Source: Apus apus
Taxonomy: Eukaryota > Chordata > Aves > Apodiformes > Apodidae
Direction: 5' to 3'
Length of the DNA: 64,000 nt
Assembly: GCF_020740795.1 (NCBI RefSeq)
Contig: NC_067295.1
Coordinates: 616,001 to 680,000 of the forward strand
The notes beneath the pieces were generated by a model. It was not told the origin of the DNA, ran no database searches, and was given only the letters and a program-made list of their open reading frames with translations. Position numbers and translations under genes: made by a program. Shown here one piece after another: positions 1-11,900 of the stretch (positions are counted from its first letter, which is position 1; each line of letters starts with the position of its first letter).

Positions 1-430
1 GGAATTTTTTAATACCTTGCCATTATAATCCTAAATCTAAGAACCTTCTGGCACTGCATTCAGAAATATAAGATGCTGAGGAAGCTGTGGAGCAAGAACA
101 TCTGTTTTTCCTTCATCCAACATCCTGAAGCAGCACATTTAAGACCATCTGCTCTGTTCCACCCATCACTGATAACTTTTGGGCCACTGTCCCTGCAGTG
201 GGTCTACAGGCAAGAGCTGCAGACCATGAAACATCCCAGCAGAACGACATGGGAAAGAACAGCAGTTACTCCCTCTGTTAACACCCTGCTTTATGCACTC
301 CTTGTACAATGGCAAGATAAAAGGGAGATATCCAAGAGAAAAAAAGAAGAGACAGCTATACTGTCTCTACCCCCAGACTCTATTTCCAGGTTACTGCTGC
401 CTCTCTTGGCATGTGGATGAAAGCACTTAC

Positions 431-1537
431 TGTGAGAGCATGGAGAGCTTCCATCTCCTGAGGTGACTGTATTTTATGTGCCAGCAGCCGCAATGCAAGG
501 GATGGGCTGGGGAGTAGAAGCAGCAGGTCAGACTAGGCACAAGTTCCCAGGAAAAACAAGAGGCTGGTGAGGACACAGTAGCAGGACTCGCAGCCCCCTG
601 GGTTGCAGTGGTAGACGTCAGAGATACCAATCTTGTAGAACCCAGTCTCTGGGATATGCCTCTGCAGCTTCTTTACTCTCTCGGGAGCAGCAGAGCCCAG
701 AAGCAGTCCTGTCTGAAGGTCCCATTCCCCCCCAGCAGCCAGGGGACTCAGAGCTAACACAAAGAGCTGTCTGTCTGCCTTACCCTTCTGCCTCGGTCTT
801 CACCTGCTCACAGAACTTCTGGATGCACTCCCAGTTTTCCTCGGGGATACTTGGGTCAGTGGCTTTATCTTACAGAGGGGGAACAGAAAAAAAAAGAACA
901 GGCTCAGTGCGAGCAGCATGTGCAAACATGTGGCACAGGAAGCAGCTCAGACCTCACACTGCTACCAGCTGCTTTTTGGTAGAAGAGGCAGAAATGGAAG
1001 GCACAGGACGAGCAGCAAACAGCTGGTACTAAAATCTGCCTCAAACCAGCCCTGAGCACACCCGAGCCCAAGCCAGGCACCAACTGAGGTGTTGAAAGAG
1101 CAACAGCATGATGTTGCTTTTAGCACAGAGTAGGACAAAACGCTAAAAAGCATTTTCAGGCAGCTTTCCTAGGACCAGACAGCAAACCTTGCCATGCCAG
1201 AACAGTTCACCCTTTTACACCAATGCTCACCCCAAAGCTCTGCCTGAATGGCAGAAAAGTCTTTTCCAGCTTTATCCACTCCCCCTATTCAGTGCACAAA
1301 TGACTTGGTCAGGACTGGGAGGGGAGGATGGACAGGAAAGATGGGAAGCAGGAGAGATGCAGCAGGTTGAGACAGCACCTGAAGGGGTCCGTGGAGGAGA
1401 CAGACCCTTCCCTATGGAGCTGAAGCTGCTCCAGTGCCCACCCAGCGCTGGAAGCAGCACCGGAGCCAGCAGCAAAGCCAACCCCGGCCCCAGCCCCACT
1501 CACTGAGCCACTGCTCCAGCTCCCCGGTGCCAGCCAT
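431..1537 (-). CDS. GGA2: GGA2, N-terminal VHS exons (partial, runs off left edge)
   Basis: Gamma-ear-containing, ARF-binding clathrin adaptor that sorts cargo between trans-Golgi and endosomes. Three coding exons are present on the minus strand: 1504-1537 (start codon 1535-1537, MAGTGELEQWL), 784-868 and 431-506. Splice phases join cleanly (CTC A|AT AAA; GAA GG|C CCA) and exon 3 ends in phase 0 at a GTAAGT donor. The 65 residues read the start of the VHS domain, including ATDPSIPEENWECIQKFCEQ and LLAHKIQSPQE, close to what I recall of human GGA2 (KATDPS...FCEQV, LLAHKIQSPQEKEAL). The N-terminus before the VHS domain is shorter than I remember in human. The rest of VHS, GAT, hinge and GAE domains must lie left of base 1; bases 1-430 look like intron 3. 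Head-to-tail with EARS2, the same neighbour as in mammals. Confidence 0.92.
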
Positions 1538-2420
1538 GGACTCCTGCTCTGCTCCGCCCAAAGCAGGAAGCAGAACCAGCTCCCGGCCTGCTTGCCCCTG
1601 CAGGCAGCCCACACGAGTTTTCCTGCCGTGGAAGTAAAATATTCCCCCCCCAACACCCCGCCCCTCCGGCTGCTCCTCCCCTCACTGGCGCGCAGGGCGA
1701 GCAGGCGTTGGTGAGGGCGGAACCAAAAGTCACCACGTTAGTTTAATCATTTAAAGGTCATCATCCAAAAGGGGGAAAAAAAACAACCAACAATCCCGGT
1801 TTCCAGGTCAGGGATATTTTTAGCAGAACCACACGCATGACACGACACAGGGAGGAGAGTCCCCTCTCCCAGCAGCTCACTCAGCCCAGCAGGACACTGG
1901 GACAACTGAGAGGGCAGCAGTTGTATTACACATCTTATATATATATATAAATACACATATTTATGTTCTGCGTATATTAAAATATCCTCCCCACAGTATT
2001 TGCTGGGGACCCATGTAGTTGTAGCTGCAGGTACCCTGGTGGTGAAGCCCTCTCAAAAAGAGACTGGTCACTTGAGACGAACCATGCTGCTGTCAGAAAC
2101 AGCATTACTTTCTGTCCATGTGGTCTGAATTTAAACACTGACAAAAGTCTCTTTCTCCCAGCCTGCTTTCCAGGCTGTTGGTACAAGATGAATGCAGAAG
2201 GATGGACCTAAGTCTGTGTTTGGTTCCTCTACCAGACCAAGTGGCTTATGTCAGTGCAGATACATACACAGCTGGGTGACACCTGCCTGGTCTAAATCCC
2301 AGCTCATCTGACCACAGGAAATGCTGTTGAGATCCAACAGTCCAGGTCTAGGGCCATGACACATGCTGCCCACACCACCCGGGCCCCGGGCTGGCTTGGG
2401 GGTGTTGCTGCTGTCTCCTG
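1538..2420. other. GGA2 upstream region overlapping EARS2 3' UTR side
   Basis: This 0.9-kb stretch lies between the GGA2 start codon and the EARS2 stop codon, both minus strand. The GGA2-proximal part (about 1640-1740) is GC-rich with CCCCGCCCC-type boxes and would hold the GGA2 promoter. The rest would be EARS2 3' UTR. No clear AATAAA is seen for EARS2 on the minus strand. An ATTAAA (plus TTTAAT at 1742-1747) is a possible signal but sits very close to the GGA2 promoter. A short TA run lies near 1935-1950. No coding exon was seen. Confidence 0.45.
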
Positions 2421-5400
2421 TCAGCCAGACAGGGCTTTGTGGACTCGTGCAGACACTTCTTGGGGTCCCAGGGTCACCATCATCTCCGCAACGCTCGGTC
2501 CGTGCTGCGAACACAGGAGGAGTCACTGAACAAATGGAAACTTACACTTCTCAGCACATGCTCATGCATCATCACGACGGAAATGACAGGGTGATTAGCT
2601 ACCAGATTGCTGGTAGACCAAGGGCAGAGGTTTTATGAGCAATCTCAAAACACGGGTTTGGGTTGGTTTTTTTCTCCTGAAGTGAAATGCTAACAATGGT
2701 CAAACTGACCCAGGACTGATGCCAGAGCCTGAGCCAGGGCTTGGCTTTGAAGGACTTTTATAAAACTTGGTTTTGAACTTTGTAAAAGCAGATAGCACAT
2801 AAAATCCCAGTTTTTCCCAAAAGGTACAACCTTGCCAACACTCCCTGCAGCTGGCCCAGAGGTTTGTCTGACTTTAGATTTGACCACATTCCTGCTCTGA
2901 CAACTCCTGCCTTTCTGAAACTTTCACAACAGCCCTTTTCTCCAGAGCTGCTGTCCAGTGGTACATTCACTCATAATAGCAACTGATGTCAGTCCTTGTG
3001 AGATGTCCAAATACCAGCATCTTCCTATCACAGAGAAAATAGCTGTTAAAAAAAACCCAGAAGGTCCCACTCTCAGAATTTTTATTTTTTACCTGCTGCC
3101 CACTGAGAGCCAAGCGAAGGAGTTTCATCACACTGCTGTACTTGGTCTCTTTGGTTTGCTTCTGGAGGCTTTTCAGGTCTTTGTTCAACTCCTCCATGGA
3201 CAAAACTGCTGCCTTCCTTGTCATGAGCCTTTAGGAAAGAAGATGTCCTTAGTCTGGGACATACAAAACACAGGATTCCTTCCCAGGAACAACTAATGAC
3301 TTTGATGACTGCCAGCCACCTCAGACTGGCTTTGCAAAATCTTCTGGCAAGGACAGCAGCTCAGGGTAAACTTTCCTGCCCTTGGCTCCTGCTCTGTGCC
3401 AGGTCCTAGGCTAGCCAGCCTGTGTGCCACCCTGACACCACTTCCCAGCAGCCAGAACTGCCAACTGGCAGCCAGGGACTGAGAGATGGAAGCAAGAGGA
3501 GCCTCCGGGAACAAGCTCTTCAGAATGACAGTGATTCCCACTGGACACAAACTAGGCTCATTCCAGAGACCCAAAAGTCTCATGACACAATGTGAACACG
3601 TTGACAAACGCCCTCACACTTTTCCAGCTGGACACCAGAGCAGACAAAAGCTCAGGGGATCTGGTGGGAAGGCCCTGCCGAGGCCACTGCTCCCTCAGCA
3701 CAGGCTGCTGTGCCTTGTGCTCTACAAACCCCAGGTGTTTGAGAGCTCTGATGGGAGCTTGCCTGCTGGCAAGCTGCTTTTCAAATAAACACATGGAATT
3801 TCTCACCAGTTATTAACTACAGCACCTTCCAAGGTAGAGCAAATGAAATGCCCAAGATGGATAAGCAGCCCCAAGCAATGCTGTGGGGCAGGCAGGTGGG
3901 GGTGTGCAGAGCTGGGAACAGACACTTACCCTAAGACTAGTTTTCCTATTTCATCTACTTCTGCAGAAATAGTTTGCAGCTGCTCTCGGGACACCGAGGG
4001 CCTAACCCATAAGTAAGAATAATCAGAGGACACCAGATTCTCCAGGAAGCTTATGTGTCCCTGTAGAAAGAAAGCAAAGCTGTGAGGCTGAGGGTTGAGC
4101 TAGAGCAGACTCATCCTGCCTGGGCTGCACCGACACTGCAGGTCCAAACACACCACGACCTCGCACCCCACACTGCTCAGGGGATCACTGACAATTAGGC
4201 AGCTGAGCTGGTCACACCCACAAACCCAAAGGCTTTATTCTTCACCAGGAATCCCCCAGATACCAGAGAAGCATCCAGGGCAGACTGGGAAACAGCTGGG
4301 TTCATCCTCCTTCCTGGCAGTGGGAAGAGCCACAACATCATCTGTCCCCTTCACAGCCAGCACTCTGCCACTTATCCCAGATCTGGGCTCCCAAGGCACA
4401 AACCCCACCAGTTTAACCAGAGCTTCATTTGCTTCTGCAAAGAGGTTGCTCTGACTTTGCTTCAAAGCACAGAGCAGTGGAAAAGTAGAAGCACCTTCTG
4501 CTGCCCAGCCAGCAGAGGTGACAGGTCTCCTGGCAGGAGGGGCTATGGGTGCTGCACCTTCCACCACATGCCAGCTGCATCCCAGGCTACAGCAGAAGTG
4601 CTGCTTGAAGGCTGTCACCACACATCTAGCCAAAGCTACAGCTGACCTGGTCCAGCACTACTGAGAGTCCTGCTCTGAGCAGGAACCAGAGACATCTTCC
4701 AAGAAACATCCTAGAGTCCCATGATTCACTTTCATGGCAGAGAGACATCCATGCCCCTCTGCCAAGGGAGCCCTTGGCTGGCTCGGCAAAGTGCAGATGA
4801 GTTTAAGACTCTGCAGAGGCCACCAAGATACTCACCACGCCCGTTCCTACAGGTCAGCTAAGTATATGAGCTGATTCTGCAGCCCTTGCACACAAAACCA
4901 CCCGAGCTGGCTGCCTGCAGGCTGTGGAGCTTCAGAGCTCAGATCTCAGTGCCCAGGTCTCAGCCAAGTCTCCCTCCAGGAATCCCACAAAACCTCAGCT
5001 CCCCAGCAGGCTGACAGTGCTACTGCTGCTCGTACTTTTCTCAGCAGGAGGACTCGCTCCACATACTCCTTTTCTAGAACATCTCGATCTATGTGTTGAT
5101 CCCCATAGACGTGCTCCACCAGCAGCTGCAACTCTCTAACCAGCTTCTGTCGCAGCCCTTCATTCTCAATGTGACGGACGAGGTGAATCCTGGAACAAAG
5201 AGGGAAACTGGACTGCTCTGGGTCAGGCTGAAGCTAATCATCCCAACCTCACAACACTTACCAAACAAAACTGACAGACAAAGCCAAGTCCCAGGAATAA
5301 ATTCTCACTGACATACACATGATTGAGTTTGAAAGTTACTGATGTTTATACCTGTTGAACTCTGGGAGTTTTTCAAGGTCCAGGAGGGCAGAATGGGTTG

Positions 5401-8400
5401 TAATTCTGCCTATTTCAAACTGCGAGATCAGCTCCTCCAAAGTCCTTCCCATCTGTTTCTCTGCAAAACAACCCAACATGGGAATGAGACGTCCACTCTC
5501 CTGCAGAGCAGCAGTGTCCCTGCCTTCCACTGCCAGCCTGAGGCACAGGGCTGGGGCAGGGGGTGACACAACAGAGCCACTTTTCACAGTGCCAACAAGG
5601 GATGTACCCCAGCAAACAGGAGGGAACTGGGAGCAGCCACACCTGGGAAGCTTTCCCCTCCTTAAGAGCAAGCTCTTTGGTGGAACACCCCTTGCATCAG
5701 TCAGCTAAAAAGAATTAACACTCAGCCTAGAAGCTCCGCTGCCCAGGGAAGGTTTCATTCCCCAGCAGAGTCCCCGAAACACAAGTCAACTTGTGATCCC
5801 CACACAGCAAGAGCAACAGAATTGACTCAACCTCTCATGGTCTTTCAGGTTAAACAAGAAGTGTGACAGACGTAACACACAACACTGCAATTATTAACCA
5901 CAGAATACACCTTTTCCCAGGAGTTTACAGACAGTTTCTTCACCTTGAAATGAATGTTGTTGCAAGTGGGAACCCATTAAGCACCAGAGTCAATTTAAAT
6001 AGCTGCAGAGAGGCAGGAAGGCTCCCACCATTCCAGCACACCACCCAGGAGCTCTGCAGAAGCCCTGGTGGCATTTCAGCAACAGACTGGCCACCTGACC
6101 CCTTCAAACACTGTCAGAGTTCTTGGCTATTAAAATCAACCCAACCCATTCCCCAAGATCAGCATCAAGAAGTGCCCCAACCAGTACAGAGGCTGTTGCT
6201 GTTACCTGTGAACCCAGAGCCACAGTTGGTTATGATGTCCAGCAGGGCCTCTGGCAAGTAGCCATCCTGAGCAAAACGCTCCAGGAAGATGTCCCCCTGC
6301 CTCTTGGACAGCTTCCCACCATCTTTGTTCAGAAGCAGCGGGAGGTGACCAAACTGAGGGGGGTCCCAGCCAAGGGCTTTGTAGAGAAGAAGGTGCTTGG
6401 ACGTCGAAGTCAGCCACTCGGTTCCCCGCAGGACGTGGCTGATGCCCATGTAATGGTCATCCACCACGTTTGCCAGGTGGTAAGTGGGGAACCCGTCCCC
6501 CTTGAGAATCACCGGGTCACCTTCCACCTCTGCCACTTCGTGCTTACTCCAGCCATAGACCAGGTCCCGAAAAGGCTCCACCCCGGTCTCCAGCCGGAAG
6601 CGAACCACCCACTCCAGGCCCTGCGACAGCTTCTCCGCCACCTCCGCGGGCGTCAGGTGCCGACACCGGTTGTCGTATCTTGGAGAAAGGAGAGCGAAGG
6701 TCTCAGTTCAACACAGGCCAACCCTGTCAGCCATTTTCACATTCCCAAAACTCTGAATCAGCCCCCGAACTGTAGCTGTAACGTGCCCGCTGTGCATCCC
6801 GCCAAGCCGCCTCACCTCCGGAGGTCGCTCCCCAAGCCCCCCAGGGTGAGGCTTCTCGCCCTGCAGGCAGCGAGATCACAGCCCTCCTGCCGCGCGCCCG
6901 CGAAGCAGAGGGACCCCCCGGGGGGCAGGAATCCTACCGCGGGGTCTGCTGGCTCCGCAGCGCCTCTTTCCGCAGCAGCTCCAGGCGGCGGGGGCTGCAG
7001 AAGCAGCGGTACGCCGCGCCGCGGGCCAGCAGCTCCTGGCTGGCTCGGCTGTACAGGGCGAGTCTGCGCGACTGCTGGTAGGGCCCGGCGGGGCCGCCGC
7101 GGCGAGGGCTCTCGTCGGGGGGAATGCCTGGAACGTCCGTGTGACGGGACTTAGCAAGCGCAGAGGAAGGCAGAGGGAAGCCCCGCACCCGAGCGCCCGG
7201 GGCGGCGCGGCAGGCGCTGCAGAGCGCCCGGCGAGGTCCTGCTGCAGGGCGGCAGCTCACGGCACCGGCCGGCGCTGGGAGCCCCAGCGTCGCGGGAACG
7301 TGCAGCATTGTGTGTGGAGCAGCAGGCAGAAAAACACCCCAAAGCCTTGCAGGGAGCTGAGCAGCCCTGACAGGCTGCCCAGAGCAGGGGGTGCACGTGC
7401 TGCTCAGGTGCACGCCTGGAGCACCCACCCCTTCTGTAGCAAAGGGCACTCACCACAAAACACAGCTGGGACCTCAGCCACTTATTTTATCTACTCCAAA
7501 TTTATTATGCAACAGTCAAGTCCTTTGACATTTACCCACCCATTAATGGAAGCACCTCTGAGATGTGCCTCCAAGTTTATCAACACTGTATTCTGAAGTA
7601 CCCACACTTCTATTTCTTAAGCTCAAAAAGAAGCAGAGAGTTAAAATGAAAACTGACACCTCCAGATCCTGTTTAGCAAATATTCTACCTAGAAAGCATC
7701 TAGAGTTTACAGCAAGGACAGTGAGCTCCAGCTTCAGACCTTCCCATCACATCTCTCCTGCACAGTCTTCGTTACAGCTGCACATTGGGCCCCTTTCACA
7801 GAGTTGGGTCTTTCTGTGTGTCAGACAACACAGCCAAAAGAAACCAACCCCAACCAGTGACTTCTGCTCTAAAGCACCCCAAAGCATGGGGGGCTTCCCA
7901 GGTGTCTGGCTGTACAACGACATCTCCAGGGAGTCACCATCTGAAGCCCTGCACAGCCTGCTGCCGTGCAGAGCACCCTCAGCTTGGGCACTGCCAACCT
8001 CTAGAGAATCTTCCAGCCAGTAAAAAAACTTAAAGCTGTCTGCAAATACCTGCCCAATCCAGCATATCTTCTATTCCCTCAGCAGCTCCGGGCACCACTC
8101 GGCTTTGGTCTGTATCCTCCACTCTCAAAATAAAGGTCCCTTGGTGCTTTTTGGCAAAAATGTAATTGTACAAAGCAGTCCGAAGGCCACCCAAGTGCAG
8201 GAAACCTGCGGCCGTGGGGAAATGAGAGATGGTCACAATTAAGGCCCAATGAAGAGATTTTTACCCACAGCTAGAAGCGAAACGCTGCAGCAATGGAACA
8301 GGCGTGGAGGGCGGACGGGGCGGGGAGCCGTGCTGCGGTGCTGCGGTGCTGCGGGGCCTGGGGCCCTCGCCGCGGATGTGCCGCCGGTAGCGGCCCCGCG

Positions 8401-8737
8401 GGGAGCCGGGCTCCCCGCACCGCGGGGCTCGCAGCAGGGGCCGCGCGACCCTCCCCCCGGGCCGGGAGGCTTCTCACGCCGCAGCCGCGGCCGGGCGGGC
8501 CCGGGGACCCTCGGTTCCCTCCCAGAGGAGCCGGTACCCCAGGAACCCGGGGAGCGACGCCAGCGGGGCCCGGGCCCCCCAGGCCCGGAGGGGTTTGAAT
8601 TCACGTTTTGCGCCCCAAAGCGGCTCCCCCGGGGCGAAGGCGGGGTTACCTGTGGGGCTGGGCCCGAAGCGCACCCGCGGCCCCGCGCCCCGCTCCGGCC
8701 CCGCCGCGCCCCGCGCCGCCCGCACCGCGCGCGCCAT
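2421..8737 (-). CDS. EARS2: Mitochondrial glutamyl-tRNA synthetase
   Basis: Class I aminoacyl-tRNA synthetase that charges mitochondrial tRNA(Glu) (and tRNA(Gln) in the indirect pathway) in the matrix. Nine coding exons: 8650-8737, 8050-8205, 6938-7127, 6206-6678, 5352-5460, 5036-5189, 3930-4060, 3093-3228, 2421-2504. All introns are GT-AG, phases close, and the total is 1521 nt or 506 aa (human about 523). Residues 1-20 are Arg/Ala-rich, as expected for a mitochondrial presequence. The HIGH-type motif is split by intron 1 (VRFGPSPTG | FLHLGG, residues about 21-36). [11 protein letters not shown] follows, and the KMSKS-type motif is KLSKR at 267-271. The C-terminal anticodon-binding part includes [18 protein letters not shown] and ends in VHKALSG. 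The start at 8737 was chosen because it gives a short basic leader directly before the catalytic fold; an upstream in-frame Met at 8902 lies across the divergent UBFD1 start and is less likely. Confidence 0.97.
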
Positions 8738-8900
8738 CCCCCGCGCCGCCCACGTGACCGCGGCGCCGCTTCCGGCGCGGCGCCTCCGCCAGTGCCCGCG
8801 GCCCCGGGGCGGGCAGGGCGGGCTACGGCGGCCGGGCGGGCCCAGCAGGCCCCGGCGCGCGTTTCCCGGCGCGCCCCGCGGCGGATTGTACACAATCATC
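8738..8900. promoter_or_regulatory. EARS2/UBFD1 bidirectional CpG-island promoter
   Basis: Only 163 bp separate the EARS2 start codon (minus, 8737) from the UBFD1 start codon (plus, 8901). The stretch is extremely GC- and CpG-rich, part of an island running from about 8300 to 9360. Visible sites are an E-box with USF/TFE-type flank (CACGTGAC, 8751-8758) and an ETS-type CTTCCGG (8769-8775). There is no TATA box. A shared TATA-less promoter for two housekeeping genes is the natural reading; transcription start sites are inferred. Confidence 0.75.
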
Positions 8901-11900
8901 ATGGCCGCCGCCTCCGCCGCCGCCGGTGGTAGGAGCGCGGGGCCCGGGGGCTGCGGGGGCTGCGGGGGAGGCCGGGGCGGGGGCTGACCTGGGCGGGCCG
9001 CGGGCGGCGGGGAGGGGGGGGGGCGCTGCGGGGCCGGGGCCGCTTCCCGCGGGCCGGGACCTTCTTCTCCGCTCGCCCGCAGGTGCCGAGGAGCCGGGCA
9101 TGAAGGCGGAGGAGCTGCCGCGGGGCTGCGGCGGGGAGGACGGCCCGGAGGACGGCCCGGCGGCGGCGCGGGGGTCCCCGGAGGGCGAGGGGGGCCGGGA
9201 TCCCACGCAGGCGTCCGTCAGCAACGGCGGCGAGGCGGAGGGCGGGAGGGAGCTGGTGGAGCTGAAGGTGATCTGGAACAAGAACAAGTACGACGTGAAG
9301 TTCTGCCTGGACAGCACGGGGGCCGAGCTGAAGCAGAAGATCCACGCGCTGACAGGTCTGTCGCGGCTCCCCCGCCTCCCCCTTCCCCTGGTGCTGCCGG
9401 GGGTCTCCTGTAACCCTTCTCCTTGCCTCTTAGGCCTCCCACCAGCTATGCAGAAAGTTATGTTCAAGGGACTCCTGCCAGAGGAGAAAACGTTGCGGGA
9501 AATCAAAGTAACAAACGGAGCAAAAATCATGGTTGTTGGATCTACTATCAACGATGTTTTAGCAGTAAATACACCTAAAGAAGCTGCTCAACAGGAGGTC
9601 AAAGCTGAAGAAAATAAAAAGGAGCCGCTTTGCAGACAAAAGGTTATTGATGTCTCAGTAATTCATGGTGTGGGGGAGCTGTGGGGTTTCCTTGGCTCTC
9701 TGTGACCCTCTGCAGCCACCTGTGGGTCCTGCTCCTCCTCAGAGCAGGCTGGGGGTTCTTTTCTCACAGCAAAGCGATAGAAAAGTGCTGTGGTGAGGGG
9801 CTCTAGCAGCAGAAACACGTTTAGGCTCTACAAGGCATCACTTTTGCTGGTGTTGGGCACAGACTGGCATGTCAGACAAGAAATGGTAAAAAATAGAAGT
9901 ATTTCATTGTTGCTAGCTCAAACATAGTCTAGATTAATTCTGTCCAAAAGCTAACTAGTTTTAATTGGCCTGAAATAATTTGGTCTCCAAAACATGCTTT
10001 TAAAATGAGCACCCAGCAAGCAGTTCCTTCAGCTGTCCCAGCACTGAAGGAACATGGATGCTGAACATTTCTGTCACACTTTGGAGTGCTGCATCCCAGC
10101 AGGGGATTTTCAGCTCAAGGTGCTGCCAGCCCCAAACCTTCCCCAGAGTAAATTTGATTAAAAATTAAACGGTGTATTATTGAACTGCATTTGTCAAGCA
10201 TGCCTTTGTATTCCTGTGGTTTGTCACAGTTCACGTTCACTGCCAGTTCCATCCTGGTTTAGAGGTGCTCAGCACAGTGCAGGCTGTCACTGTGGTGGTG
10301 GCAGTTGCTGCTGCTCTGACCTGCCCTGGGCTCTTGCTGTGTTGTGCTGCCAGAGCTGGAGGTTGCTGCTGTTCCCGGGATAGAAGACTTGGCAGCTAAA
10401 AAGCTGCCTTGCCAAATGCTAACAGTGTGATTCAGCATGTGCCATAATGAAGTGGAGATCTGGGCTCTTTAATTTTTTATAGATATATATTATGTACATC
10501 CTCAAAGGGATGTTGCTCTTTGCATTAGATCGGGGGTTTGTTCCTTTATACAGTTTCTTTGCACTGACACTGAAAGTGCTCAGTTAACTTTGGAAATTAA
10601 CTATTTCCAGTGTGGTAAATGACTGTGAATGGTCCTTAGCTGTCTCCTGGTGGTACTGGAGTAGGGTAAAGGGTGCAGCTGGGACTAAACTGAAAAGTTC
10701 TGTTGTGATTCTGTGAATTTTCATTTCTGTTTTTGTGTTGTAGCAACACAGAAAAGTATTGGATAAAGGAAAACCTGACGACGTGATGCCTTCTGTTAAA
10801 GGTGTTCAGGTGGGTGCATGAGTCCGGAGAAATTGTCGTAATCAGAAGAGAGAGATGGGTTTTGTGGTGTGAGACCTTTCTTGGCTTGTTCAGCCCTTCC
10901 TGGCTGTTATAGTAGAAAACTGGAAAGATGAATCATCCTTGTGCTTAAAAATAAAGAGGATACAGCTTTCCTGTTTGTCCTGGTTCTGTCTGGGATAGAG
11001 CTGATTCTCTTCTTAGCAGCTAGACTGGAGCTGCGTTTTGGCTTCAGTATGGGATTTGGTATGAGAAGAATGCTGATAATACAGGGATGTTTTCAGTTGC
11101 TGCTAAGGGATCAAGGACTTTCCACCTCCCCTGCTCTGCGTGGGTGCACCAGGAGCTGGGAGGGATCATAGCCTGAGCAGTGGACCCAGATGGGCCAGTG
11201 GGATATTCCATATGCCATGGAATGCCGTGCCACTCCAACACCATGCTCAGTGTGTAGATGAGGGTTGGCTGGAAGCTCCCTCTCCCTCCCGGGCTTGTGA
11301 TACTGGAAGGTTTCTCTCCTCTGGGATCACTAACCAGGGACGGGACGGGCAGCGGGTGCCCGTACATCACTTGTTTGTGTATTCCATTATTCTTATTACT
11401 GTTCTATTTTATTTCCTTTATTAAATTGCCTTTATCTCAACCCACAGGTCTCTTTCCCTTTCTGGCTCTCTCCCCGGGAGGGTGGGGGAGGATGAGGGAG
11501 CACTGTGTGGTATCTGGGGGCCTGCTGGGGTAAAGCTCAACACTGTTCAAGTCCTTCACTGTCCCTCACTGTGTTGCCTCTGCAGGAGCGCCTGCCAACA
11601 GTGCCATTGTCTGGCATGTACAACAAGTCAGGGGGGAAAGTAAGACTGACCTTTAAACTTGAGCAAGACCAGCTGTGGATTGGTACAAAAGGTGAGCAAC
11701 TCTAGAACTCTGAGGTGAATGATGGATAATTGGGCTACATGTCAATTGTGTGGCCTAGAAATGTCTTCTGGTGTGACTCAGTTGTGCTCAGGGAATAGTG
11801 TTGGGATTGGAATCCATAAAAACTAAGCTTTGCTTCTGCTTCTCAAATGCCATTCTCCCAGATCATTGAATATTACTGGGTGTTTCACTTCTGCTTTTGA

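Noticed and set aside
8239-8895. Long GC-rich open frames on both strands over the EARS2/UBFD1 island
   Set aside because: Stop-poor by composition; only the frames with [10 protein letters not shown] (EARS2) and MAAASAAAG (UBFD1) join to conserved exons.
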